From assembly GCA_013698285.1 (NCBI GenBank), contig JACCVE010000446.1, forward strand, positions 1 to 6,251: 6,251 nucleotides of DNA, in the 5' to 3' direction. Of this stretch, positions 1 to 5,155 are shown piece after piece. Positions within the stretch are counted from its first letter, which is position 1, and each line of letters opens with the position of its first letter. The notes under the pieces are model-generated. The model saw only the letters and a list, made by a program, of their open reading frames with translations. It did no database searches and had not been told where the DNA came from. The DNA is from Chloroflexia bacterium (GTDB lineage Bacteria; Chloroflexota; Chloroflexia; Thermomicrobiales; UBA6265). The translations under genes and the position numbers were made by a program.

Positions 1-161
1 ACGTACATCTCCGCTAGCATAGCGATTCAGTGGGCGGGAATCAAGGGCCGCCGGGAGGGAATACGGCTGCCGGTGCGACGTGCCGGAGCCCGGAGGAGCA
101 TCGTTCCCGAGCCCCGCCGTATTTGCCGGTGCACGGGGTCGGCCGCTCCGGACCCAGTGCG
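1..161. other. Left-edge intergenic DNA, no supported gene
   Basis: No convincing gene is visible. One + frame is open from the left edge to a TGA at 163-165 (54 codons). It is arginine- and proline-rich, with only about 70% G/C at third positions, so it is probably not the tail of an upstream gene, though that cannot be excluded. An inverted repeat GGGTC (136-140) / GACCC (151-155) lies just upstream of the -35 element of the promoter at 162-190 and could be an operator, but 5-bp arms are easily produced by chance at this GC content. Confidence 0.4.
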
Positions 162-190
162 TTGACGTGGTCTGAGGCCGTCCCTATCAT
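162..190 (+). promoter_or_regulatory. Sigma70-type promoter, TTGACG-N17-TATCAT
   Basis: TTGACG (162-167) and TATCAT (185-190) are separated by exactly 17 bases. Each hexamer differs from the housekeeping consensus at one position. In DNA this GC-rich such a pair with optimal spacing is unlikely by chance, so this is the best promoter in the window. Transcription would begin near 197 and run rightward. The nearest confident gene on that strand starts at about 740, so the promoter serves a long leader, a small gene (see 288-674), or an untranslated RNA. Function is inferred; no start site is known. Confidence 0.6.
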
Positions 191-287
191 CAGTCCTAGC
201 GGGGGCGGTGCCGCACGTCGGTGGCCCTGGCCACCTGGCGTGCGCCACCGTGGCGATCGGCCGTCATCGCGACTGGGAGGTCCGGGA

Positions 288-674
288 ATGGCCGAAGCGA
301 CCTCCGCCAGCGTTGCCGCGGTCCGGCGCTTCGCGGCGAAGGGGATGTCCCACGACGGCAAGGGCCGTCCGGTGGTGTCTGGCGCGATCGCGTGCGATGC
401 CGGCGCTGGTCGGCCACACGCCTCGGGACGTTGCCGTCCGGGGGTGGCCCGGCCCGCGAATGCGATCCCGTGGTCGGGCGAGAGTGTTCACCGTGGGCCC
501 GGCGACGACGACCCGCCGCCGGGACCGGGCGAGGCCGTGGCCCGCGAGGCCGGGCGGGACCGGCACCACCGGCCGATGCGGTCCCACGCCGCGGGACCCA
601 TCCTCCGTGATGTCGTCTCCCACGACGACGGTGTCCGGGCGACGGGCGGCGTCATCGACAGCGGCGGGCCGTGA
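288..674 (+). CDS. Possible small hypothetical protein (128 aa), weak
   Basis: An ATG at 288 follows a good ribosome-binding sequence, GGGAGG at 275-280, with 7 bases between. It lies about 90 bases behind the promoter at 162-190. The frame stays open for 128 codons to the TGA at 672-674, with about 84% G/C at third positions, which is higher than expected for random DNA here but lower than in the confident genes. The first 30 residues (alanine-rich, mixed charge) look protein-like. The remainder is rich in Gly, Arg, Pro and His and has no recognisable domain, signal peptide or membrane segment. A short Ser-His-Asp-(Gly/Asp) motif occurs twice, at codons 21-24 and 111-114. Several overlapping frames are also open, so it may be spurious or a decayed gene. 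Function unknown. Confidence 0.25.
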   Translation: MAEATSASVAAVRRFAAKGMSHDGKGRPVVSGAIACDAGAGRPHASGRCRPGVARPANAIPWSGESVHRGPGDDDPPPGPGEAVAREAGRDRHHRPMRSHAAGPILRDVVSHDDGVRATGGVIDSGGP

Positions 675-691
675 TGACGGTCGGCCCCGAC

Positions 692-710
692 CCCGCCGGG
701 TGGCGGCGGG
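692..710 (+). promoter_or_regulatory. GC hairpin before the aminotransferase start
   Basis: CCCGCCG (692-698) and CGGCGGG (704-710) form a perfect 7-bp stem closed by the 5-base loop GGTGG. It ends 29 bases before ATG 740 and 11 bases before the alternative GTG 722. With no T-tract it is not a canonical terminator of anything upstream. It could limit access to the ribosome or simply reflect base composition. Confidence 0.3.
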
Positions 711-739
711 TAGGCACATGAGTGAGGACGAGGGCGCTG

Positions 740-1981
740 ATGGTGAGTGAGGTTCGGGTGGCCCGGGGAACCGTGGCCGGGACGACCGGGCGGGCTGGAC
801 AGTTCGCCCGCCGCGCGGCGAGTTTCCGGCCATCCCTCTGGGGAGAGGTGACAGATCTCCTGGAACGCCACCCCGACCCGATCTTCTTCGGCAACGGCGC
901 CCCGGCCGCCGAGCTGATGCCGGTCGCCCGGCTCCAGGACATGGCGTCGCGGGTTTGGGCGGAGGCGCCGGGCCGGTTGGGCTATGCCGAGCCGAACGGC
1001 TACGGCCCCCTGCGGGCGCTGATCGCGGAGCGGATGGCGGACCGGGACATGCTGGTCGGGATCAACCAAGTCCTGGTCACCAACGGCAGCCAGCAGGGCA
1101 TCGACCTGGTCGGGCGCCTCATGCTGGACTCGGGCGACGGCGTGGTGGTCGAAGGGCCGACCTACCTCGGCGCGGTCCAGGCCTTCGACAGCTACGAGGC
1201 GACCTACCACGTCGTGCCGATGGACGACGAGGGGTTGGACCCTGCCGCCCTGGAGGCGACGCTGGCTGGGTCGGCACGGCCCCCGAAACTTCTCTACACC
1301 ATCCCGACCTTCCAGAACCCGACCGGCAAGACGCAGGGCCTGGCACGACGCCGGGCCATCCTGGACATCGCCCGCCGGCATGGTCTCCTGGTGATCGAGG
1401 ACGACCCGTACGGCGAGTTGCGCGTGGATGGCGACGACATCCCGCCGATGCGCGCCCTGGACCCGGACGTGGTCCATCTCGGGACCTTCTCCAAGACCGT
1501 CGCCCCGGGCCTGCGGATCGGGTGGGTCGCGGGACCCCGGGAGATCGTCGACCGCCTCGTCGCCGCCCGCGAGGCCGCCGATGTCCACGGCGAGCGGACG
1601 ACGGCCCGAATCGTCGAGCTGGCGGCGCGGGACTTTCTCGATGGTCACCTGGAGATGGCCCGGGCTGGCTACCTGCGGCGCCGCGACACCTTGATCGAGG
1701 CGCTGGGGCGCCACATGCCGGACGGGGTGCGGTGGAACGTGCCGGAGGGCGGCTTCTTCCTCTGGTTGGAGTTGCCCGATCCCCTCGATGCCGAGGCCCT
1801 GCTGCCCCGGGCGGCCGACCACGGCATGACCTACATGCCGGGCGGCTGGTTCTACCCTGACCGGCGCCCGTGCCACGCCCTGCGGCTCAGTTTTTCCAGC
1901 CTCCCGGAGGCGCTGTTCGACCCCGGCATGGAACGTCTCGGGACCGCGATCCGGCAGGAGATGTCGGCGCGGTCAGGGTAG
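740..1981 (+). CDS. PLP-dependent aminotransferase (fold type I, LysN/KAT II-like)
   Basis: This 413-residue cytoplasmic enzyme would move an amino group between an amino acid and a 2-oxo acid with pyridoxal 5'-phosphate. It is full length for the LysN/kynurenine-aminotransferase II/MocR-domain group, which acts on 2-aminoadipate, aromatic or branched amino acids. Numbered from ATG 740, key residues are Tyr82 in the GYAEPNGY segment, Gly-Ser-Gln-Gln 116-119 (phosphate binding), Asn193 in TFQNPTG, Asp221 and Tyr224 in EDDPY, the Schiff-base Lys252 in TFSKT, and Arg382 (substrate carboxylate). There is no N-terminal GntR helix-turn-helix, so it is an enzyme, not a MocR regulator. I chose ATG 740 because GAGGG (730-734) lies 5 bases upstream; GTG 722 (419 aa) and GTG 743 are alternatives. 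It stands alone, with no biosynthetic partner nearby, so the substrate cannot be decided. Family certain; specificity unknown. Confidence 0.93.
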   Translation: MVSEVRVARGTVAGTTGRAGQFARRAASFRPSLWGEVTDLLERHPDPIFFGNGAPAAELMPVARLQDMASRVWAEAPGRLGYAEPNGYGPLRALIAERMADRDMLVGINQVLVTNGSQQGIDLVGRLMLDSGDGVVVEGPTYLGAVQAFDSYEATYHVVPMDDEGLDPAALEATLAGSARPPKLLYTIPTFQNPTGKTQGLARRRAILDIARRHGLLVIEDDPYGELRVDGDDIPPMRALDPDVVHLGTFSKTVAPGLRIGWVAGPREIVDRLVAAREAADVHGERTTARIVELAARDFLDGHLEMARAGYLRRRDTLIEALGRHMPDGVRWNVPEGGFFLWLELPDPLDAEALLPRAADHGMTYMPGGWFYPDRRPCHALRLSFSSLPEALFDPGMERLGTAIRQEMSARSG

Positions 1982-1990
1982 GGCGGCGAA

Positions 1991-2005
1991 GCGACGCCTC
2001 GTCGC
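1991..2005 (+). terminator. Stem-loop after the aminotransferase
   Basis: GCGACG (1991-1996) and CGTCGC (2000-2005) form a perfect 6-bp stem with the 3-base loop CCT, 9 bases after the TAG stop at 1979-1981. No T-run follows, so efficient intrinsic termination is not assured. The position right behind the stop fits a U-tract-less terminator or a 3'-end stabilising hairpin, common arrangements in GC-rich genomes. Confidence 0.4.
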
Positions 2006-2190
2006 GGGAGCGGACCGACTCACGGGGGTGGCGCTCGCCGCGCCGGTGCACCGGACGCGATGTCTGGTCCGGACCCTCCGTCCGCGAGCGGGGTCCACTG
2101 AGCGGCGCCCCCGCGGGTGTGTTCTCCGGTGTAGGGACGTGCCGGGGGGCCTCGGGGCCCGCGCGGCATGGTCGGCGGACCGGCCGCACG
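2006..2190. other. Intergenic region with two perfect palindromes
   Basis: No gene is visible between the aminotransferase terminator region and the promoter at about 2194. The stretch holds two perfect palindromes, CCGGTGCACCGG (2043-2054) and GGTCCGGACC (2066-2075), and a stem-loop GGGCC/GGCCC with loop TCGG (2147-2160). The palindromes are possible binding sites for a dimeric regulator. An imperfect echo of the same words occurs at 125-154, just upstream of the other good promoter. Confidence 0.35.
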
Positions 2191-2193
2191 GCC

Positions 2194-2199
2194 TATACT
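2194..2199 (+). promoter_or_regulatory. Candidate -10 element (TATACT)
   Basis: TATACT differs from TATAAT at one position and is an isolated AT-rich island in very GC-rich intergenic DNA, about 105 bases before the start of the membrane-protein gene. The matching -35 position (2171-2176, GTCGGC) is poor, so the promoter may need an activator or be read without a strong -35. The predicted transcript would begin near 2206, leaving a leader of about 100 bases that contains the hairpin at 2252-2283. Confidence 0.4.
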
Positions 2200-2251
2200 C
2201 CGCGTTTGGGGACGGGCCCTCGCACGTTGGTGTGGGACAGGGGCCGGGATC

Positions 2252-2283
2252 GGGCCTGGGGTCGGGCGCCTGACCCCGGGCTC
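2252..2283 (+). promoter_or_regulatory. 14-bp hairpin just before the membrane-protein gene
   Basis: As RNA, bases 2252-2265 pair with 2270-2283 over 14 positions, including three G-U wobbles, around the 4-base loop GCGC. The core GGGGTC/GACCCC (2258-2263 and 2272-2277) is perfect. The structure ends directly before the purine-rich GAGGGGG (2286-2292) and 20 bases before the GTG start at 2304. The lack of a T-tract argues against a plain terminator. The location suggests control of translation, mRNA 5'-end protection, or early termination in the leader. The pairing is read directly; the role is inference. Confidence 0.45.
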
Positions 2284-2303
2284 ATGAGGGGGATGATGGC
2301 CGC

Positions 2304-2804
2304 GTGGATCTCGATACCGTACGCGACTTCTTCGCCGTGGACGACCAGCGGATCTGGCTACTGGTCGGGCTCTGCCTGGTCACCGTGCTGACCCTGCAGA
2401 GTGTCGATGCCGCGGTCGAGGGGGTCTGGCCGCACCAGAGGCGGCCGATGGCCGACCCGCCCCGGGCGCGGGGCCTGCGGGGGGGATGGAACCTCACGGC
2501 GGCCCTGGTCCTGCCTGGCTTGCTGCTCGGCATCCTGAACGTCGTCGTGATGCTGTGGCGGGATGCCCCGGGGAGTGACCTCCACCGGATCGGCGGCATC
2601 CTGGTCGCGGCGGGGTGGGCCGGATTTGTCCTCGTGACCGCCGACCGGCTCCCGGTCCGGCGCCTGGCCGCCAATCTCGGGTTGGCCGGCCCGCTGGCCC
2701 TGGCCATCTTGTTGGTCGCCGGCGACCTGCTGCTCCTGATCGGTTTCCTCGACATCCTCCCGTCCCTGGACACAGTGCGCGACGCCTTGCCACTGGTGGG
2801 GTGA
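2304..2804 (+). CDS. Orphan integral membrane protein, four predicted helices
   Basis: A 166-residue protein I cannot assign to a family. Hydrophobic segments at about residues 17-37, 64-84, 96-112 and 125-150 predict four membrane helices. There is no cleavable signal peptide. An arginine-rich loop (about 45-61) between helices 1 and 2 and an even helix number suggest that both ends and this loop lie in the cytoplasm. The hexapeptide LDTVRD occurs near both ends (residues 3-8 and 155-160) with different codons. No catalytic or metal-binding motif is evident. GTG 2304 is the start: GAGGGGG at 2286-2292 lies upstream at a longish 11-base spacing, and the nearby ATGs (2284, 2293, 2296) are out of frame. 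Third-position GC is high, supporting a real gene. It is preceded by a strong hairpin and has its own -10-like element. Function unknown. Confidence 0.8.
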   Translation: MDLDTVRDFFAVDDQRIWLLVGLCLVTVLTLQSVDAAVEGVWPHQRRPMADPPRARGLRGGWNLTAALVLPGLLLGILNVVVMLWRDAPGSDLHRIGGILVAAGWAGFVLVTADRLPVRRLAANLGLAGPLALAILLVAGDLLLLIGFLDILPSLDTVRDALPLVG

Positions 2805-2842
2805 CGCGCGCCGGAGTGATGCCGGCGGCGGCGCGTCGCGCC
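2803..2842 (+). terminator. Nested stem-loop at the end of the membrane-protein gene
   Basis: GACGCGC (2803-2809) overlaps the TGA stop (2802-2804) and can pair perfectly with GCGCGTC (2831-2837), with an inner CCGG/CCGG pairing (2811-2814 and 2822-2825). Alternatively GGCGC (2830-2834) pairs with GCGCC (2838-2842) around a 3-base loop. The two structures are mutually exclusive. No T-tract follows, so this is a terminator or 3'-end hairpin candidate only. Confidence 0.35.
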
Positions 2843-3138
2843 AGCTTGCCGGGAGTCCCGCACGGTTTTGGGACGTTCGTCGCCTGTACACCATTCCCGA
2901 ACGCGGTACCCTTCCTGCGACGCCCGCGCTTTTCCGCTCGTCGGGGCGTGGGCATGGTCGGGACACACGGGTGCCAATGGCAGGGTATCGCGCGGCACAG
3001 CACCACAACCCGGACCGCGAGACCGCCCACTCCCAAGAGCCGGGTGCGGCCTCGCCGGGCCCGCGGGCGGCCAGGAACGACGGTGATCCCCCCGGTCCCG
3101 CTCGGGCACTTCCCCGAGCCTCGGGGCATCGCGATACC
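2843..3138. other. Intergenic region before the transporter
   Basis: About 300 bases with no confident gene. The transporter frame is open back to a GTG at 2971, but codons 2971-3138 have weaker third-position bias (about 74% G/C) than the gene proper and encode a Pro/Ala/Arg/His-rich stretch, so I read this as untranslated. CGTTCG (2874-2879) and CGAACG (2898-2903) form an inverted repeat around 18 bases. CCCCGA/TCGGGG (3112-3117 and 3121-3126, loop GCC) is a perfect hairpin ending 12 bases before GTG 3139. No good promoter pair was found. Confidence 0.4.
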
Positions 3139-4821
3139 GTGCCACTAGAGGTCCGATCCGGTCTGGAGCTGGGACCGCTCGGCTCCGCGATCGGGTTCGG
3201 GACGGTGGCCGACTTCGGGGCCGAGGACCCGCGCGCCCTGGCGGTGCCGGCGGAGCGACTCCCTGCCCGCCCACGCTACGCCCGCGCGGGGCGGGCGGTG
3301 GGAGGGGTGCTCGGCATGCTCGCCCGCCGCGCCGTGACATTCGGGACCGCGGCCCTGGCCACCCTGAGGAGCCCGGCGACGCGGGCCACGGTCCAGCGGG
3401 GGGCGACCCACGGGGCCCGGGGTACGGTCTCGACCGCCAGGCTCACCTGGGGGGTAGCCGGGTGGCTGGTGACCCGGCTCGTGCCGATCGGGCACCCCCT
3501 CTTCGCCAACGAGGCCTTCCGGACATTCTGGCTATCCCGCCTCGCGGTCCAGACATCCCAGGGCGCGCTGCTCTATGGGCTGTTGATCGTGGTCGCCGAC
3601 CGGACCGACGCGACCTTCTTCAACGCCCTGTTCGTGGCCTGCTCGATCGTGCCCTCGGTCGTCTTCGGGCTGCCGGGCGGGATCGTGGTCGATGCCCTGC
3701 CCAGGAGACCGCTGATGGTCGGGCTGAACCTGGCCCGGTTCGTCCTCGTCTTCTCGTTGCTGATCCGGGAGCCGTCGCTGGGCAGCATCTTCGCCGCCAC
3801 GCTCGGGATCTGGGTCATCCACCAGTTCTATTCGCCGTGCGAGAGCGCGGTGGTCGCCGCCCTGGTCCCACCGGATCGCTTCGTCGCCGCCCAAGCCCTC
3901 TCTAACCTCGCCCTGACGCTGGCCCAGCTCCTCGGCCTGGTCCTGCTGGCGCCGGTCCTCCTCAAGTTCGCCAACCCGAGGATCCTATTCGCCGTGATCG
4001 CCACCGGGTTCGCGATGGCAGCGATGCTCGCCGCGCTGCTGCCCCGGCTCGACGAGCACCTGGACCCGGTCCGGCGGGCGCGGGCCAACCGGGTCGGGCT
4101 GAACCGGCCGCCGCGATCGTTCCGCACCGCCGTGACGGCGATGTCGAACGGCTGGGACGTCGTCCGCCGCGACAAGCGAGCCTTCGAGGCGCTGGCCGAC
4201 GACATGATGGTGGGGATCGGGATGACCTCGCTGGTCGTGATCATGCCCATCTACCTGGAGCGGGTCCTCGGCACGGCCAAGGAGAACACCGTCTTCGTCT
4301 TCGCCCCGGCCGCACTGGGACTGGTGGCCGGGTTGCGGGTCGCCCCGTTGATCGGCCGGTCCGCCGGGGCCGGGCGGGTGGCGACGGTGTCGCTGATGGG
4401 GTTCGCCCTCATCATCGGCTCGTTCGGCTTCGTCGAGCGATTGGCCTGGTTCCTCGAAGCCCGGCTCTACGTGCCGCTGGCCGAAGTGGCGGACCTGGCC
4501 GGCCTGTCGACGCTGGTCCTGCTCTCGATGCTGCTCTCGATCCCGGCCGGGTTCGCCTCGGCCCTGGTCGGCGTGACGACCCGTTCGGTCCTCCTGAACC
4601 GGACCCCACCCGCGGCCCGGGGCCAGGTGATCGCCACCCAGAACCTGCTGGGCAACCTGGCCGCGCTGGTGCCGACGCTGCTGACCGGGGCGATCGCCGA
4701 CATCGTCGGGGTCGAGCCGATCGCGGTCGCCGTGGCGGTGGTGATGCTGGGCGGGGCGTTCATCGCCCACACCTTCTACCGGCAGCCGGCCACCCCGGAC
4801 CTGGCATTGGGACCGGGGTAA
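3139..4821 (+). CDS. MFS transporter (12 helices) with N-terminal extension
   Basis: A major facilitator superfamily permease, probably a drug or small-molecule exporter of the MFS_3/EntS-like type working in the cytoplasmic membrane; the substrate cannot be told from sequence. Numbered from GTG 3139 (560 aa), helices fall near 140-153, 160-184, 192-208, 215-232, 256-277, 282-301, 355-374, 385-407, 414-432, 457-479, 500-522 and 526-545. The 302-354 segment is the cytoplasmic loop between the two halves. The signature after helix 2, Gly181 to Arg189-Arg190 with Asp185, is the MFS motif A. About 125 residues precede the conserved NEAFRTFWLSR entry to helix 1, unusually long. Start is uncertain: GTG 2971 (616 aa) is weak; ATG 3316 (501 aa) has the best ribosome site, GGAGGGG at 3301-3307 with 8 bases between; coding-type base bias begins near 3160, favouring 3139. 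A hairpin follows the TAA stop. Confidence 0.88.
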   Translation: MPLEVRSGLELGPLGSAIGFGTVADFGAEDPRALAVPAERLPARPRYARAGRAVGGVLGMLARRAVTFGTAALATLRSPATRATVQRGATHGARGTVSTARLTWGVAGWLVTRLVPIGHPLFANEAFRTFWLSRLAVQTSQGALLYGLLIVVADRTDATFFNALFVACSIVPSVVFGLPGGIVVDALPRRPLMVGLNLARFVLVFSLLIREPSLGSIFAATLGIWVIHQFYSPCESAVVAALVPPDRFVAAQALSNLALTLAQLLGLVLLAPVLLKFANPRILFAVIATGFAMAAMLAALLPRLDEHLDPVRRARANRVGLNRPPRSFRTAVTAMSNGWDVVRRDKRAFEALADDMMVGIGMTSLVVIMPIYLERVLGTAKENTVFVFAPAALGLVAGLRVAPLIGRSAGAGRVATVSLMGFALIIGSFGFVERLAWFLEARLYVPLAEVADLAGLSTLVLLSMLLSIPAGFASALVGVTTRSVLLNRTPPAARGQVIATQNLLGNLAALVPTLLTGAIADIVGVEPIAVAVAVVMLGGAFIAHTFYRQPATPDLALGPG

Positions 4822-4824
4822 GAG

Positions 4825-4861
4825 ACACCGGGGCGATCGCGGTGGTCGTTCGCCCGGGTGT
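4825..4861 (+). terminator. Long stem-loop behind the transporter
   Basis: Bases 4825-4836 pair with 4850-4861 as a 12-position stem with a single G-G mismatch (4830/4856) around a 13-base loop. It begins 3 bases after the TAA stop (4819-4821). The T-run of a classic intrinsic terminator is missing. Position and stability make it the likely 3' end of the transporter transcript. Confidence 0.5.
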
Positions 4862-4875
4862 GGCCGCGACGGTCC

Positions 4876-4893
4876 GGAGACGGGAACGTCTCC
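4876..4893 (+). other. Perfect 7-bp hairpin with GNRA tetraloop
   Basis: GGAGACG (4876-4882) and CGTCTCC (4887-4893) pair perfectly around GGAA, a GNRA-class tetraloop that stabilises RNA hairpins. It is the second of three stem-loops following the transporter and may be a back-up terminator or 3'-end stabiliser. It can form on either strand, though the GNRA loop is present only in the + strand transcript. Confidence 0.4.
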
Positions 4894-4936
4894 CAAAGCA
4901 TGGGTAGGAACCGCGCACGAAGTGGTGGGGAGACCA

Positions 4937-4957
4937 GGGAGGATACGAGGTCCTCCC
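4937..4957. terminator. Third stem-loop, possible bidirectional terminator
   Basis: GGGAGGA (4937-4943) and TCCTCCC (4951-4957) form a perfect 7-bp stem with a 7-base loop. It lies in the gap between two convergent genes, and only a weak CTTCG tail follows on the + strand. It marks the left boundary of the low-GC stretch. Confidence 0.35.
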
Positions 4958-5008
4958 CTTCGAATCGTTCGCGTTGGCAATTTCATCCGTCGTGACGCTC
5001 TTTGGTGT

Positions 5009-5155
5009 TTATCCCTTACATACGTAGGTTTGAATCTCTTGTCCTCCCGCCAACAGTAGGCGGCGCCAGTAGCTGTCTAGATGCTCTGTGCTACTGAAAA
5101 ACGGATCGTTGAGGGGAACATCATTCTCGAACGACAGGAGAACACCGAACTCTCT
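5009..5155 (-). pseudogene. Possible gene remnant (C-terminal fragment)
   Basis: Read on the - strand, the 48 codons after an in-frame TAG (5156-5158) run to TAA (5009-5011). They give a mixed, globular-looking peptide with balanced hydrophobic, acidic and aromatic residues, unlike the Arg/Pro-rich shadow frames elsewhere. It includes LLSFENDVPL, an EHLDSYWRRLLLAGGQEIQ segment and a terminal YVCKG. The helix-then-Gly-Gly pattern loosely recalls the end of VOC/PhnB-like domains, but I do not claim that assignment. Codon use (many A/T third positions) differs from the flanking genes. There is no start codon near the beginning, so if genuine it is a decayed fragment. It may also be chance, since low GC alone changes composition. 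Confidence 0.2.
5054..5096. repeat. CAGTAG repeats forming a stem-loop
   Basis: CAGTAGG (5054-5060) and CAGTAGC (5067-5073) are near-direct repeats. The second pairs perfectly with GCTACTG (5090-5096) over 7 bp around a 16-base loop. Five A residues follow (5097-5101). On the - strand the T-run would precede the stem rather than follow it, so this is not a standard terminator in either direction. The palindrome GGCGCC (5062-5067) sits between the two direct copies. Confidence 0.35.

Larger units (their letters stand above)
197..717 (+). other. Long gap behind promoter: structured leader or small-RNA candidate
   Basis: These about 520 bases separate the predicted transcription start from the aminotransferase. 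Inverted repeats are frequent: GGTGGC/GCCACC at 220-235, TGGC/GCCA at 236-247, CGCCA/TGGCG at 243-255, CTTCG/CGAAG at 329-341, GGTCCC/GGGACC at 580-598 and CCCGCCG/CGGCGGG at 692-710. Long ORFs exist in several frames, but at this GC content stops are rare, and most are arginine/proline-rich shadows. No known riboswitch or T-box core was recognised. The stretch could be a structured 5' leader, contain the small ORF at 288-674, or be a decayed gene. Confidence 0.3.

Noticed and set aside
600..645. HAD-phosphatase-like motif (DTVVVGDDITED) in a - strand frame
   Set aside because: The short match resembles the GDxxxxD loop of HAD enzymes, but the surrounding residues on both sides do not fit the family and the other HAD motifs are absent. 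It is most likely the chance complement of GAC/GTC-rich codons. A blastx of 260-830 would settle whether a decayed HAD gene exists.
718..750. ATG 718 as a start for the aminotransferase or a 10-codon leader peptide
   Set aside because: It is out of frame with the enzyme and stops at 748-750. The peptide is acidic with no run of a regulatory amino acid, so an attenuator leader is not supported.
488..1876. 462-codon - strand ORF opposite the aminotransferase
   Set aside because: It is the antisense shadow of a gene with nearly all G/C third positions, which suppresses stop codons on the other strand. The + strand product has all aminotransferase motifs, whereas the antisense product is Arg/Pro/His-rich without domains.
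2282..3340. 352-codon - strand ORF opposite the membrane protein and transporter start
   Set aside because: It is arginine/proline/serine-rich throughout and spans two genes and an intergenic gap on the other strand, which is typical of a high-GC shadow frame.
3985..4986. 333-codon - strand ORF opposite the transporter
   Set aside because: It is rich in Gln, Arg, His, Gly and Pro with no domain, and is complementary to clear transmembrane codons of the MFS gene.
4971..5062. Promoters in the low-GC island
   Set aside because: TTGGCA at 4974, TTGAAT in the 5030-5035 area and TTCAAA on the - strand were tested with 16-18 base spacers. None has a convincing -10 partner, and no gene lies downstream in the right direction.
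5067..5096. Integron attC-like site
   Set aside because: A stem-loop is present, but the conserved RYYYAAC/GTTRRRY boxes and flanking gene cassettes are absent.
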